Source: Sinorhizobium fredii USDA 257 (GTDB taxonomy: Bacteria > Pseudomonadota > Alphaproteobacteria > Rhizobiales > Rhizobiaceae). Taken from it: a stretch of 64,000 nt of DNA. Under the pieces are notes generated by a model. That model saw only the letters and a list, made by a program, of their open reading frames with translations. It ran no database searches and was not told the origin of the DNA. Positions 45,622 to 54,192 of the stretch are shown here, in pieces; position 1 is the first letter of the stretch, and every line of letters begins with the position of its first letter. The position numbers were made by a program, and so were the translations under genes. The stretch is from contig NC_018000.1 of the NCBI RefSeq assembly GCF_000265205.3, forward strand, positions 1,488,001 through 1,552,000, in the 5' to 3' direction.

Positions 45622-47802
45622 TCAGCTGTCGTCGAGTTCCACGAGGAAATAGGTCGTCGGCCCATAGGGCGTGTCGTTCGACAGACGGAAGGTGACGGCG
45701 CCTGTGCCGCTGCGCACCGGCGGATAGACGGTACCGTCCAGGCCGACCGGCGATATCCTCCACTTGGCGGCCCCTCTCTCAAGCGCCAGATCGACATGGC
45801 CCTCGCGGATCAGCACCGGAAGTGTGCCGAAATCCTCGATCACCTTTTCCTCGCTGTCGCGGAAGATCATCCCGCTGTTCCGGGCGTCCGTTGCGAAGAT
45901 CAGCAGCATACGGCGGCTTTCAGCGAGCGAGGGCTGGCGATCGATGGCCGCCAGGGCAACGAGCCCGTCTCCATCCGCCTGCTCGATGCTGAGAACGCCG
46001 AGATCGATCGGCTCGCGAAGCGAGGAGAAAGCCGCCGCCTCGGTCGCCGGCGTCGAAATCCGCAACTGCCCGGCGCGGCGATCAAGGACGATCTGCCCGG
46101 TGTCGCTCTCGTAAATGCCGCTTTGCGTGCCGGTCTTATTGTTGCGAGGCAGCGAGCGGCTATCGCGAAGAGCTGCCAGCACGTCGTCTGCACCCTGTGT
46201 ACGCGGCTGCGCGACGCCGATGGCGTAGTCGTCGACACGATCCGCAGGAACGAGGCCTATGCCGCCGATCAAGGCGAGTTCGGTGAGGCGCTCGGGCTCG
46301 CGCGCCTGCATGTCCTCGCCAAGATCCTCCCCGCCGCGCACGGCAAAGCGAATGGTAATCCCGGAGGTCGCCACATCGCCGCGCCGGTATAAAAGGGCCG
46401 CCAGCGTCTCGCCGGCCCGTGCCACCGGATCGAGCGCGATCGCATAGGGAAGCATCGCCTTCTTGTGCGGATAGGGTTCGCCATAGGCAAGGACGATCGG
46501 CCCATGGCCATGCCGGCACAGCACGTCCCAGCCCTGTAGCGATGCATAGGCTGGCAGCACCAGCCCCGCCTCGTAGCGGTAGCGGTTCCAGAACAGGTGG
46601 TCGTACTCGCTTACGATGAAGGGCTTTCCGAACCAGCGCGCCGCGGCGATCATTCGCATGTAATTGGCACCGTCGGCGATGGAACTCACCTGCCGGAGAG
46701 CGCTGCCCGGCGCATAGCCGCCGACCCAGTCATGATAGGTGTTCATGGTGACCACTTCGAGATCGCGCCTGCTGAGCGCGGTCTGAAGGGTAGGCCAGTT
46801 GTTGTAGGTGCTGATCAGGCCTCTATAGCCGAGATCGCGCAGTATCTTGCTCATCCGAGCGGTCGACGCTCGCTCCAAGTCGGTGAAGAATGCCTGCAGA
46901 TCACGCATGCGGGCGCTGTCGGCATAGCGATCGGGCGGAAGCCGGACCGTACCCATTTCCAGCCGTTCGTCGGCGCCAAGCTCTCCCCAAGTCTGGGCGA
47001 GTTGTCCGGTCGAGGCGTAGTGCTTCGCAAGCCACTGGTTGAAAGGCGCGGCAAGCGCCGCGTCATAAGCGGATTCGCCCGGACGGTCATGCACGACGCC
47101 GTCGAACTCGATGCCGTTTTCGTTGGCGAGGATCACCAGCGCCAACGCATCGTCGCGGATGGGCGCGACACCGGTATAGGGATTGACCCTCCCCAGGAAC
47201 TTCTCCTGCAGCGTCCTCCAATGGGCGAAGGCCTCTTCATCCAGGTGCAGGCGCAACTTGAGATCGCCATTTGCATCCCAGCGGTCGTCATAACCGCCGT
47301 AGGCGCCGCGTGGCGACGAGAGCCCGTCGACGATCCAGTAGATGCCGTTGCGCTTCAGCGCCGCGAGCAGGTAGTGGATGCGGTCGAGGGTTTCCGGATC
47401 GAAGTCGAAATCCTTCTGCCGGCCGAACATCAGGCTCGCATCGGTAAAATGCAGCCGCGCTATGTTATAGCCGTGAAGCGCCAGTTGGCGCGCGTAGCGC
47501 TCCGCACCGTCATGATCGGGAAAGCCGCCTGAGGCCGGGCTCCAGGCGAGCGAAGCGCAGAGCATCCGCAGCGGCTTTTCCGGCGACTTTGCATAGGCCA
47601 GGCGCCCGCCCCCGCCCGCGACCAGGCGGTGCTCCGCGTCAATCGCGCCATTGGGCAGGAAGCTGGAAAAATCGAGGGGACTTCCCGATTGGACCTCCAG
47701 CGAGACGTCGCGGACAGGCACCCATTCGTCTGAGGCATCGGCCCGCTGCATATGTGCGCCAAGGAAGATTACCGCCGCGGCAAGCAGTAAACGCATCGTC
47801 AC
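45622..47802 (-). CDS. Exported glycoside-hydrolase-like protein of the polysaccharide locus
   Basis: The 726-residue protein has a signal peptide (about 1-24). A TIM-barrel-like region of clan GH-A style follows: YNIARLHFTD, LVILANENGIEF (possible acid/base Glu in NEN), VTMNTYHDWVGG and KPFIVSEYDHLFWNRY (possible nucleophile Glu). A beta-rich C-terminal domain comes after residue 500. I cannot assign a GH family. The GTG start overlaps the preceding glycosyltransferase stop by 4 bp, so it belongs to the locus and may trim or degrade the exported polysaccharide. Confidence 0.75.
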   Translation of the reverse strand: MTMRLLLAAAVIFLGAHMQRADASDEWVPVRDVSLEVQSGSPLDFSSFLPNGAIDAEHRLVAGGGGRLAYAKSPEKPLRMLCASLAWSPASGGFPDHDGAERYARQLALHGYNIARLHFTDASLMFGRQKDFDFDPETLDRIHYLLAALKRNGIYWIVDGLSSPRGAYGGYDDRWDANGDLKLRLHLDEEAFAHWRTLQEKFLGRVNPYTGVAPIRDDALALVILANENGIEFDGVVHDRPGESAYDAALAAPFNQWLAKHYASTGQLAQTWGELGADERLEMGTVRLPPDRYADSARMRDLQAFFTDLERASTARMSKILRDLGYRGLISTYNNWPTLQTALSRRDLEVVTMNTYHDWVGGYAPGSALRQVSSIADGANYMRMIAAARWFGKPFIVSEYDHLFWNRYRYEAGLVLPAYASLQGWDVLCRHGHGPIVLAYGEPYPHKKAMLPYAIALDPVARAGETLAALLYRRGDVATSGITIRFAVRGGEDLGEDMQAREPERLTELALIGGIGLVPADRVDDYAIGVAQPRTQGADDVLAALRDSRSLPRNNKTGTQSGIYESDTGQIVLDRRAGQLRISTPATEAAAFSSLREPIDLGVLSIEQADGDGLVALAAIDRQPSLAESRRMLLIFATDARNSGMIFRDSEEKVIEDFGTLPVLIREGHVDLALERGAAKWRISPVGLDGTVYPPVRSGTGAVTFRLSNDTPYGPTTYFLVELDDS

Positions 47803-48797
47803 GCCGGATTTCCAAGGATTCTGCTCTCGATCGGTTCGTTGGGTTGGCGACGGCTTCCAAGCATCCCGACGGGCAACGCTGCCGCGTGGAAAAACCAGGC
47901 GATGACCGTGTAGAGCCCCATGCCGAGGCTACGCTTCTTGATACTCGCCAGCGCAACGACACCTGCGATCATGGCGAGGACGGCTCCGATCGCTGCAACC
48001 TTGTTCGGGAGGAAGACAACCAGGCAAACACAGAACAGCCACCAGAGATGCACGAGCCCCCAGAGCCTGAGTTCGGGCAGCTCGCGCAGGAGCTGGAGGA
48101 AATAGGGCTTGCCGAGCGAAGCACGCAAGAGCTCGCCGATGCCGTAGAGATATTTGCTCTTCCAGCGACGCACGAGCAGCCGGTAGGAGTTGACGGTGTG
48201 GCCAAAGTGCTGGACGAACCGCCGATCAAGGCGGTGAAGCCACCAGCCGGCGCTCCTTAGGCGGATGCCGAGATCGAACTCCTCATAGCCGTGCAGGTTG
48301 CGATCCGAGAGGTAACCGACATCTTCGATGGCGCCGCGCCTGTAAAGCCCGCCGCCATTCATGCGGTCGATCGACCCCGTGCGATTTTCCGGGGCGTTGC
48401 GGTGGACGCGCCGGGCAAATTCCAGGTTGGCGACGTGCATCTCCTCGACGTGGCCGGTCACGCCCGCGACAGTCGGGTTGTCGTCGAGGAAGCGGACGGC
48501 CTCGTCGAGAAAGCCGGCATCCAGCAGCATGTCGCCGTCGATGAGGCAGACGTAGTCGTGGCGGGAATATTGAAAACCGAGTTGCGGCCCGATCCCGCAG
48601 CTCGGACGCGCCGGCGGGGTGATCTGCGCGATGACAATCGGATATTGCGAGGCGATTTCGACCGTGGCGTCCGACGATCCGCTGTCGGCAAGGATGACTT
48701 CGCCCTCTTGACCCTGAAGCGCCGCCAACGCGCTCTCGATCGTTGCGGCAATACGCTTCTCTTCATTCAAGGTCTTGATAATAACGGATATCGCCAA
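47799..48797 (-). CDS. Glycosyltransferase family 2
   Basis: The protein of about 332 residues begins with a GT2 fold (AISVIIKTLNEEKRI; VILADSGSSDAT; YVCLIDGDMLL with the DxD) and ends with two membrane helices (WLFFCVC-like WWLFCVCLVVFLP and the region after 290). A TTG preceded by GGGGGCCTTC gives the natural GT2 start; an alternative GTG at 48857 overlaps the VanZ gene stop as TAGTG. It builds a glycan repeat at the cytoplasmic face of the membrane. Confidence 0.88.
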   Translation of the reverse strand: MAISVIIKTLNEEKRIAATIESALAALQGQEGEVILADSGSSDATVEIASQYPIVIAQITPPARPSCGIGPQLGFQYSRHDYVCLIDGDMLLDAGFLDEAVRFLDDNPTVAGVTGHVEEMHVANLEFARRVHRNAPENRTGSIDRMNGGGLYRRGAIEDVGYLSDRNLHGYEEFDLGIRLRSAGWWLHRLDRRFVQHFGHTVNSYRLLVRRWKSKYLYGIGELLRASLGKPYFLQLLRELPELRLWGLVHLWWLFCVCLVVFLPNKVAAIGAVLAMIAGVVALASIKKRSLGMGLYTVIAWFFHAAALPVGMLGSRRQPNEPIESRILGNPA

Positions 48798-48856
48798 GAA
48801 GGCCCCCAGAAAGATTGCGCCGTGTTCCGCTCGCCGCGCCCATGCCGCCAAATGCA

Positions 48857-49255
48857 CTAAGCCGAACGTTCTACCTGCGATGGTTTGAGTTTTGGTTTAT
48901 TTTGCCAGCCTCGCAAATGCCTCCAGTGGCGAGCGGCAAACAAGGCTGCACCGACACCGCACGCTGCACCGGCCATCTTGACCGCAACGTCCTCCATCCG
49001 CGCGTGGCGGTCAGCCGACAGCATCTGCAGCAATTCGAAACCGACCGCCGCTCCAAGCACCATCCCCAGAACAATTGGGAGCCGTCGCGGATAGGCGGTC
49101 ACGAAGAGGAAGCCTATCAGCCCGTAGGCGCCGAACCGCTCGACGTGAACCCACGTCCCAATACGCGGCCGCATGCCGATCGGCGACAGCGTCGAATAGG
49201 CGACCAGCGCCAGCAGGAGCCATGCGAGAACCGTGGCCGCGCGCCTGATATCCAT
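48857..49255 (-). CDS. VanZ-like membrane protein
   Basis: The protein of about 132 residues has four predicted transmembrane helices and the VanZ-like core (YSTLSPIGMRPRI, HVERFGAYGLIGFLF, GAAVGFELLQML, RMEDVAVKMAGAACG). VanZ-family proteins are poorly understood and are often found in polysaccharide loci. ATG 49255 (MDIRRAAT) was chosen over longer upstream starts that would overlap the next gene. Confidence 0.8.
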   Translation of the reverse strand: MDIRRAATVLAWLLLALVAYSTLSPIGMRPRIGTWVHVERFGAYGLIGFLFVTAYPRRLPIVLGMVLGAAVGFELLQMLSADRHARMEDVAVKMAGAACGVGAALFAARHWRHLRGWQNKPKLKPSQVERSA

Positions 49256-49302
49256 GACCCGCTGCCTGTTACTAACGGCCATCTCGCCGCATTGCGCTCG
49301 GC

Positions 49303-50652
49303 TCATCTTGCAAGCGCTCGATAGATCGCAAGGGTCTTTTGCGCCACACTTGCCCAACTGTGGGTCGATTCCACGTGGGCCATCTGCGAACGGACCTCGT
49401 CGTCACTGGGGGGATTTGCAATCTTTCTGGCGATCGCAGCGGCAAGGGCATCTATGTCGCCGAGCGGGAAATAGTCGGCCGCCGGCAGGCTGAGTTCGCG
49501 ATTGGCGACGATGTCGCTTGCCAGGACCGGCAGGCCATGAGCCATAGCCTCCAGCAGGGCGATCGGCATGCCTTCGTGACTGGAGGGCAGGACGAACAGT
49601 GCCGCATTGGCAAAGAGTTCCGCCAGCCTGTCGCCCGATTGGAAGCCGGTCATGACCACGTCGGGCACGCTATCGGCCATCGCCCTCACCTCATCCGCAT
49701 AGGGCGTCTCGAACTCCGCACTACCCGCCAGGACGAGCTTGACGCCGTTACCGCCCAGAAGTGCGAATGCCTGGACGAGATCGGTCTGGCGCTTTTCCGG
49801 AACGAGCCGCGCCGCAAGCAGAATGTAACGGCGGCGCGTGAGGCCGAACTCATCGAGTATGCCGGTTCCGGCGCGCCCCGGCGAAACAGCGACGCCGTTC
49901 GGGACGAAGGCAACCGGCACCTTGTAGCGCTCGCCCATTGTCTTCACGATTTCCTTCGAAATGGCGATCCGCCCATGCGCAAGCCGCATGCCCATGCGCT
50001 CCCCAAGCTTCAGCATGCGCTTGGCGAAGGTGCCCCATTTCTGCCGGTCATAATCATAGCCGTGATGCGTGACCACGACCCTCATGCGCAAGAGCCTCGC
50101 CAGGGGAACCAGCAAGGCGGGGCCGATCGCATGGATATGCAGGACGTCCGGCCGGCGCAGCGCGGCGAAACAGACGCCGACGAAGGTGTGGACGATGGCC
50201 TCCAGCGCCGTCAGCCGCGGGGCCCAGAGCGGGAAGACGCGAATTCCGCCCCAGGCGTAGGGCGAGGTTGTCGAAAGATAGCGCTGTCGGCCGATGACGT
50301 CGACGCTCCAGCCAAGGGCCACGAGCCTGGCGGAAAGCATCTCGACATGTTTCTCCACGCCGCCCTGCACGTCCGGTATCCCGCGCAGGCCCAGCATCAT
50401 CACGCGCGGACGCGCAGCCGTATTCGCAAGGGACGGGAGAAAGCCGTCGAGCTCCTCCGGCGATAATGCCGCGCCGCCTAGGCCGGGGGATGGCCCCTCG
50501 AGCAGCGCGGTCGTCGCAGCGGTCCCAGCATGGACGGAGAGGTGCTTTTCGGGAAACCGCTCGCCGCTGCCACGTGCCGCATGGATCGACGTCGCCGAAC
50601 CCCTCGTCTGCTGCGGACCGTGATCTCGCGAGACTGCAGTCTGACTGCTCAT
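49303..50652 (-). CDS. Glycosyltransferase family 4 (first)
   Basis: The 449-residue protein has an unusual N-terminal extension of about 80 low-complexity residues, then a GT-B fold with GLRGIPDVQGGVEKHVEML, VVTHHGYDYDRQKWG and the C-terminal nucleotide-sugar site LFVLPSSHEGMPIALLEAMA (E-x7-E). The core resembles rhamnosyl/mannosyl transferases acting on lipid-linked glycans. A later ATG (MMLGLRGIPD) is possible. A gap of 194 bp upstream may hold a promoter. Confidence 0.92.
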   Translation of the reverse strand: MSSQTAVSRDHGPQQTRGSATSIHAARGSGERFPEKHLSVHAGTAATTALLEGPSPGLGGAALSPEELDGFLPSLANTAARPRVMMLGLRGIPDVQGGVEKHVEMLSARLVALGWSVDVIGRQRYLSTTSPYAWGGIRVFPLWAPRLTALEAIVHTFVGVCFAALRRPDVLHIHAIGPALLVPLARLLRMRVVVTHHGYDYDRQKWGTFAKRMLKLGERMGMRLAHGRIAISKEIVKTMGERYKVPVAFVPNGVAVSPGRAGTGILDEFGLTRRRYILLAARLVPEKRQTDLVQAFALLGGNGVKLVLAGSAEFETPYADEVRAMADSVPDVVMTGFQSGDRLAELFANAALFVLPSSHEGMPIALLEAMAHGLPVLASDIVANRELSLPAADYFPLGDIDALAAAIARKIANPPSDDEVRSQMAHVESTHSWASVAQKTLAIYRALAR

Positions 50653-50846
50653 GGTTGTACCTGTCCCGAAAGTTCCCTTTGGACAGCTTTTACGGGAAGA
50701 ACACTTTCGCCCGGCGTAAGAACATCGCTAAACTTTTAGGAGAGTGGCCGAAAACCAGACGTCGGGGCTTCAGCGTCTTCTGCGCCGGCGTTCCGAAGCC
50801 TCGCAGCGGGAGAGCGGCCGCGTTGTATCCGCAGCGGCATTGCTGC

Positions 50847-52088
50847 CTAGGCACCCAGCGATGCGTAGAGATCGAGAGTCCTCGCCCGATAGGCCGCGGC
50901 GGAAAATTCGCTGGAGATCCAGGATCGACCCTCCGCTCCCATGCGGCCGCGCGCGCCAGGCGAAAGCGCCGCCATTTCGCGCAGCGCCCTTGCGAGTTCT
51001 TCCGGCTGCCCGGAGGCCGCCAGCAGCCCGGTTTCGCCTTCCCTCACCATCTCCGGAATGCCGCCGATCGCCGTGCCGATGACCGGGCGCTGCAGCGCAT
51101 AGGTTTCGAGGACGCTGATCGGCGCATTCTCGTACCATTCCGACGGAAGCACGAGGGCGCGGGATTCACCGATTAGGCGGTGCAGCTTCTCGCCGGAGAG
51201 ATAGCCGGCGAAGGTGACGTCGGCACCGAGTTCGGCCGCCATTCGGCGAAGGCTCGCCTCTTCCGGGCCGGTCCCGGCGACGACCAGCCGCTCTCCCGAA
51301 AGAGCGATCGCCCTGATCAGCGTCGCCAAGCCTTTTTCCGGCGCCAGGCGACCGGCGAAGACAAAATAGTCACCCTCCTGCCAATCGGTGCGAAAGATCG
51401 AAACATCGACGAAATTGGGTATGTGGACCATCTTATCGTGCGGCCAGCCCCATTCGGCGAGCTTTTCCAGATAGAAGCGGCTCGGCACGACGAGGCGATC
51501 CACCTTTTCGCGATAAAGTCCGAGCAGACGATGCACCATCGTTTCGGCCAGCACGACGGCGCTCAGGGGCACCGAATCCTTGACACAGCGATGGCGGAGC
51601 ACGTTGTAGATTTTCCCACCCCGACAGTCTTCGCAGACCTTTCCGTCGCGAAGCATCTTGTAAGAGGGGCAGGCGAGCTTGAGGTCGTGAACCGTCATGA
51701 CCACCGGAATGCCTGCGGACTTCAGGGTGGAGAAGATCGCTGGCGACAGATGGTGATAGACATTATGGGCATGCGCGATCGATGGGCGCCTGTGCTCGAT
51801 CAGCCGACGGATATTGCGTTGGGCTTCGAGCGAATAGATGACGCTTGCCGCCTGAACCGCCTTGCGAAACAGACCAGTCCGCCGGCCATATTCGATCTCG
51901 GAGACGAAATAGTCCGACCAGGGCGAATGCTCGTTGCTGTCGTGCCGCATGGCGAAGGGCACGACGTCCCAGCCGACTTCGCCGAACATGCTCATATGAT
52001 CGAAGAAGACCGCCTCCGCTCCGCCGCGGCGATAGAAGTAGTTGTTGATTGCCAGCAGGCGCTTCCCGGCCTTCTCGACTTCAGGCAC
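50847..52088 (-). CDS. Glycosyltransferase family 4 (second)
   Basis: The 413-residue GT-B protein starts with NNYFYRRGGAEAVFFDHM, contains a cysteine pair region (GKVCEDCRGGKIYNVLRHRC) seen in several GT4 enzymes, and ends in the nucleotide-sugar-binding LVLPSEWYENAPISVLETYA. It is followed by the first GT4 gene and preceded by the deacetylase on the same strand. Confidence 0.93.
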   Translation of the reverse strand: MPEVEKAGKRLLAINNYFYRRGGAEAVFFDHMSMFGEVGWDVVPFAMRHDSNEHSPWSDYFVSEIEYGRRTGLFRKAVQAASVIYSLEAQRNIRRLIEHRRPSIAHAHNVYHHLSPAIFSTLKSAGIPVVMTVHDLKLACPSYKMLRDGKVCEDCRGGKIYNVLRHRCVKDSVPLSAVVLAETMVHRLLGLYREKVDRLVVPSRFYLEKLAEWGWPHDKMVHIPNFVDVSIFRTDWQEGDYFVFAGRLAPEKGLATLIRAIALSGERLVVAGTGPEEASLRRMAAELGADVTFAGYLSGEKLHRLIGESRALVLPSEWYENAPISVLETYALQRPVIGTAIGGIPEMVREGETGLLAASGQPEELARALREMAALSPGARGRMGAEGRSWISSEFSAAAYRARTLDLYASLGA

Positions 52089-52097
52089 CGCGGCCCC

Positions 52098-52862
52098 CTA
52101 CCAATTGATCCGGTCGAGCACCTGGTCGACCGGTAGCACGCGGCATCCCTTCTCGACGGCATAGCGGACGAGACGGTCGAAGGTTTCCGGCGTACAGCCA
52201 TAGGGGGTCGGCCGCGGCGCGATGTCATGCGTGAAAAAGATGAGCCAGCCGGGCGCATCCACCAGCTCGTCGATCCATCGGCTCAGCGCTTGGGCATGCT
52301 GCTCCGGCTGGCGGATTTCGACGGCCTTGAGCATCAGCGGATCCACGGATCCTCGATTAATGGCCTCGCCGCCGGCGCGGCAGGACCGATACCGCCGGCG
52401 CAGCTCGGGACGGGCCAAGGGCCAGCCGGCGTTATAGGGGAAGGCGAAATTGGACGCGGGCGGCGCGACGCCGACGCTTTTCAGGTACTTCGCATTGCGG
52501 TCGAGATCGGCGGCGAGGCCGCCCGCGGTGCGTACTCTGCGGTGCGCAAAAGTGTGGCAGCCGATCTCGTGCCCACGCGCCAGCAGTTCGCCGCATCCCT
52601 CCGGCGTGATCAGCGTCCGGTCCTTTTCCACCTGCCCCGCTAAGCCGCCGGCGATGTAGAAAGTTCCACGAACGTCGTATCGCTCGAGAATCCCCGCCCC
52701 TTCGTGAAGCGCGCTGTCCGGCACGTCGTCGAAGGTGAAGGACACGAGCGGTACGTCCGTTTCCAGCTTGCGCCGCGTCCGAACGAACTGCCAGATAGCC
52801 CGGTTGGCCAGCCTGTCGACGAGCCCGCCGATCTTTCCTTCCACGTCAAGCATGAGCGACAC
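52098..52862 (-). CDS. Polysaccharide deacetylase (NodB-homology, CE4)
   Basis: The 254-residue protein has the CE4 motifs: TFDDVPDSA (TFDD, catalytic Asp and metal Asp), HEIGCHTFAHRR (HxxxH metal ligands) and FFTHDIAP near the C-terminus. CE4 enzymes remove N- or O-acetyl groups from glycans. No signal peptide is seen, so it may act on lipid-linked intermediates. The GTG start overlaps the upstream polymerase by 17 bp; ATG 52853 is an alternative. Confidence 0.9.
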   Translation of the reverse strand: MSLMLDVEGKIGGLVDRLANRAIWQFVRTRRKLETDVPLVSFTFDDVPDSALHEGAGILERYDVRGTFYIAGGLAGQVEKDRTLITPEGCGELLARGHEIGCHTFAHRRVRTAGGLAADLDRNAKYLKSVGVAPPASNFAFPYNAGWPLARPELRRRYRSCRAGGEAINRGSVDPLMLKAVEIRQPEQHAQALSRWIDELVDAPGWLIFFTHDIAPRPTPYGCTPETFDRLVRYAVEKGCRVLPVDQVLDRINW

Positions 52863-54177
52863 GTTTCCTTATTTCGGGGACGGCACCGTCCGCCAGCGCG
52901 GCGCTCGATTGCAGGTGCAGTCCGTAGAGAGCAAAGACGAAAGTGAACCAGAGAAAGCTTCCGCCTTCGAAGAAGAGGGTCTCGAGACCGGCGTGGAAGA
53001 TCGTGTAGAGCCAGATGCGGACGTAAAGTCGTGTCAGAGGCGCTTTCTCGCGGTCAGGCGCGATGCGGGAAATGTCGCGAAGCGGCAGCAGGATAAGCCA
53101 GACCAACGTCAGCAAGAGCCCCGGGAAGCCGGTGGTCAGGGCAATGTCCAGATAGGAATTGTGGCCGTTCGCCGCCGCGACCGCCCAGGTCTCAACCGAG
53201 CCGCCGCTATAGACCAACTCCTCCGTCTGCCAAAACGCCCTGAAGCCGTACCCGGTCAGTGGCCGCTCGGCGAGCGCCGAGAAGGCGAAACGCCAGATGT
53301 CCGAGCGATTTGTGAATGTCGCATCGATTCCAAGACCGCTGATGAACTCGCCAAGCGGCCTGAAGACCGCCGAACCGACGGCAAAGAGATTGAACAGGCC
53401 GACGCCGCCGATGACGATCGGGGCACGTAGAGCCCGCATTTTTTCGAAGAGCCAGCCGAGGATCAGGATCGCCGGCAGCATCGCCGTCGAGGTTTTCCCG
53501 CCAGTGTTGACGAGAAAAAGGAACGACAGCGTAAAGATCGCAAGGCCCGCAATGCGCGACCAGCCGCGCGCGACGAAAAGCCCGAAGAAAGCGGCCAGCA
53601 CCATGGCCGAGGCCGCGCTGTTCTTGTGCGGAAAATGGCCGCGCCACAGTCCGGCATTCATCGGCTCGCGCAATTCGGACGCCTGATGGATGGCGAGCGT
53701 CGGTTTGAAGAGAATTCCGTAATAGGCGAACCCCAGCATGATCAGGCTGCCGATCCCCAGCATCTTGGCGAAGTGGCGCTCGGACGCGGGAAGCAGCAGA
53801 TAGATGCTGGCATTGACCGTCATCATCGTCGAGAGAACGATGCCTTTGATGCCGAGCATCGGATGGGCGGAGATCAGCGAGACGAGGAGGAACCAGAAGT
53901 AGAGGATGGCCAGAAGCATGCGGGGCTGCAGGATGATTTCCCGCATCGGATGCAGCAGGCCATAGCCGAGCATGCCGGCGGACAGCAGCAGCGCCAGGAT
54001 CTGATTCAGGCGATTGGAGTTGCCGGCAGAAGGATCGAGGATCGCCTCGCCCGTCAGATCGACAAAGGGCGTGATCGACACCCACAGAAAGAGAAAGGTC
54101 GCCAGGAAGAGGAAGGCGCCGACACGCATCCTCAAGCCATCAGGCGCACTGGTCTCCGCATAGGCAGTGCTGGTCAT
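52846..54177 (-). CDS. O-antigen ligase/polymerase family membrane protein
   Basis: The 443-residue protein has about twelve hydrophobic segments and the Wzy_C/PF04932 region (SGGKTSTAMLPAILILGW is split here as NTGGKTSTAML; RSDIWRFAFSALAERPLTGYG; NGHNSYLDIALTTGFPG). These motifs occur in Wzy polymerases and WaaL ligases and in ExoQ-like proteins. Given a Wzz-like neighbour it most likely polymerises the repeat unit. Confidence 0.92.
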   Translation of the reverse strand: MTSTAYAETSAPDGLRMRVGAFLFLATFLFLWVSITPFVDLTGEAILDPSAGNSNRLNQILALLLSAGMLGYGLLHPMREIILQPRMLLAILYFWFLLVSLISAHPMLGIKGIVLSTMMTVNASIYLLLPASERHFAKMLGIGSLIMLGFAYYGILFKPTLAIHQASELREPMNAGLWRGHFPHKNSAASAMVLAAFFGLFVARGWSRIAGLAIFTLSFLFLVNTGGKTSTAMLPAILILGWLFEKMRALRAPIVIGGVGLFNLFAVGSAVFRPLGEFISGLGIDATFTNRSDIWRFAFSALAERPLTGYGFRAFWQTEELVYSGGSVETWAVAAANGHNSYLDIALTTGFPGLLLTLVWLILLPLRDISRIAPDREKAPLTRLYVRIWLYTIFHAGLETLFFEGGSFLWFTFVFALYGLHLQSSAALADGAVPEIRKRVAHA

Positions 54178-54192
54178 TGCCGGCCTGGCTCC

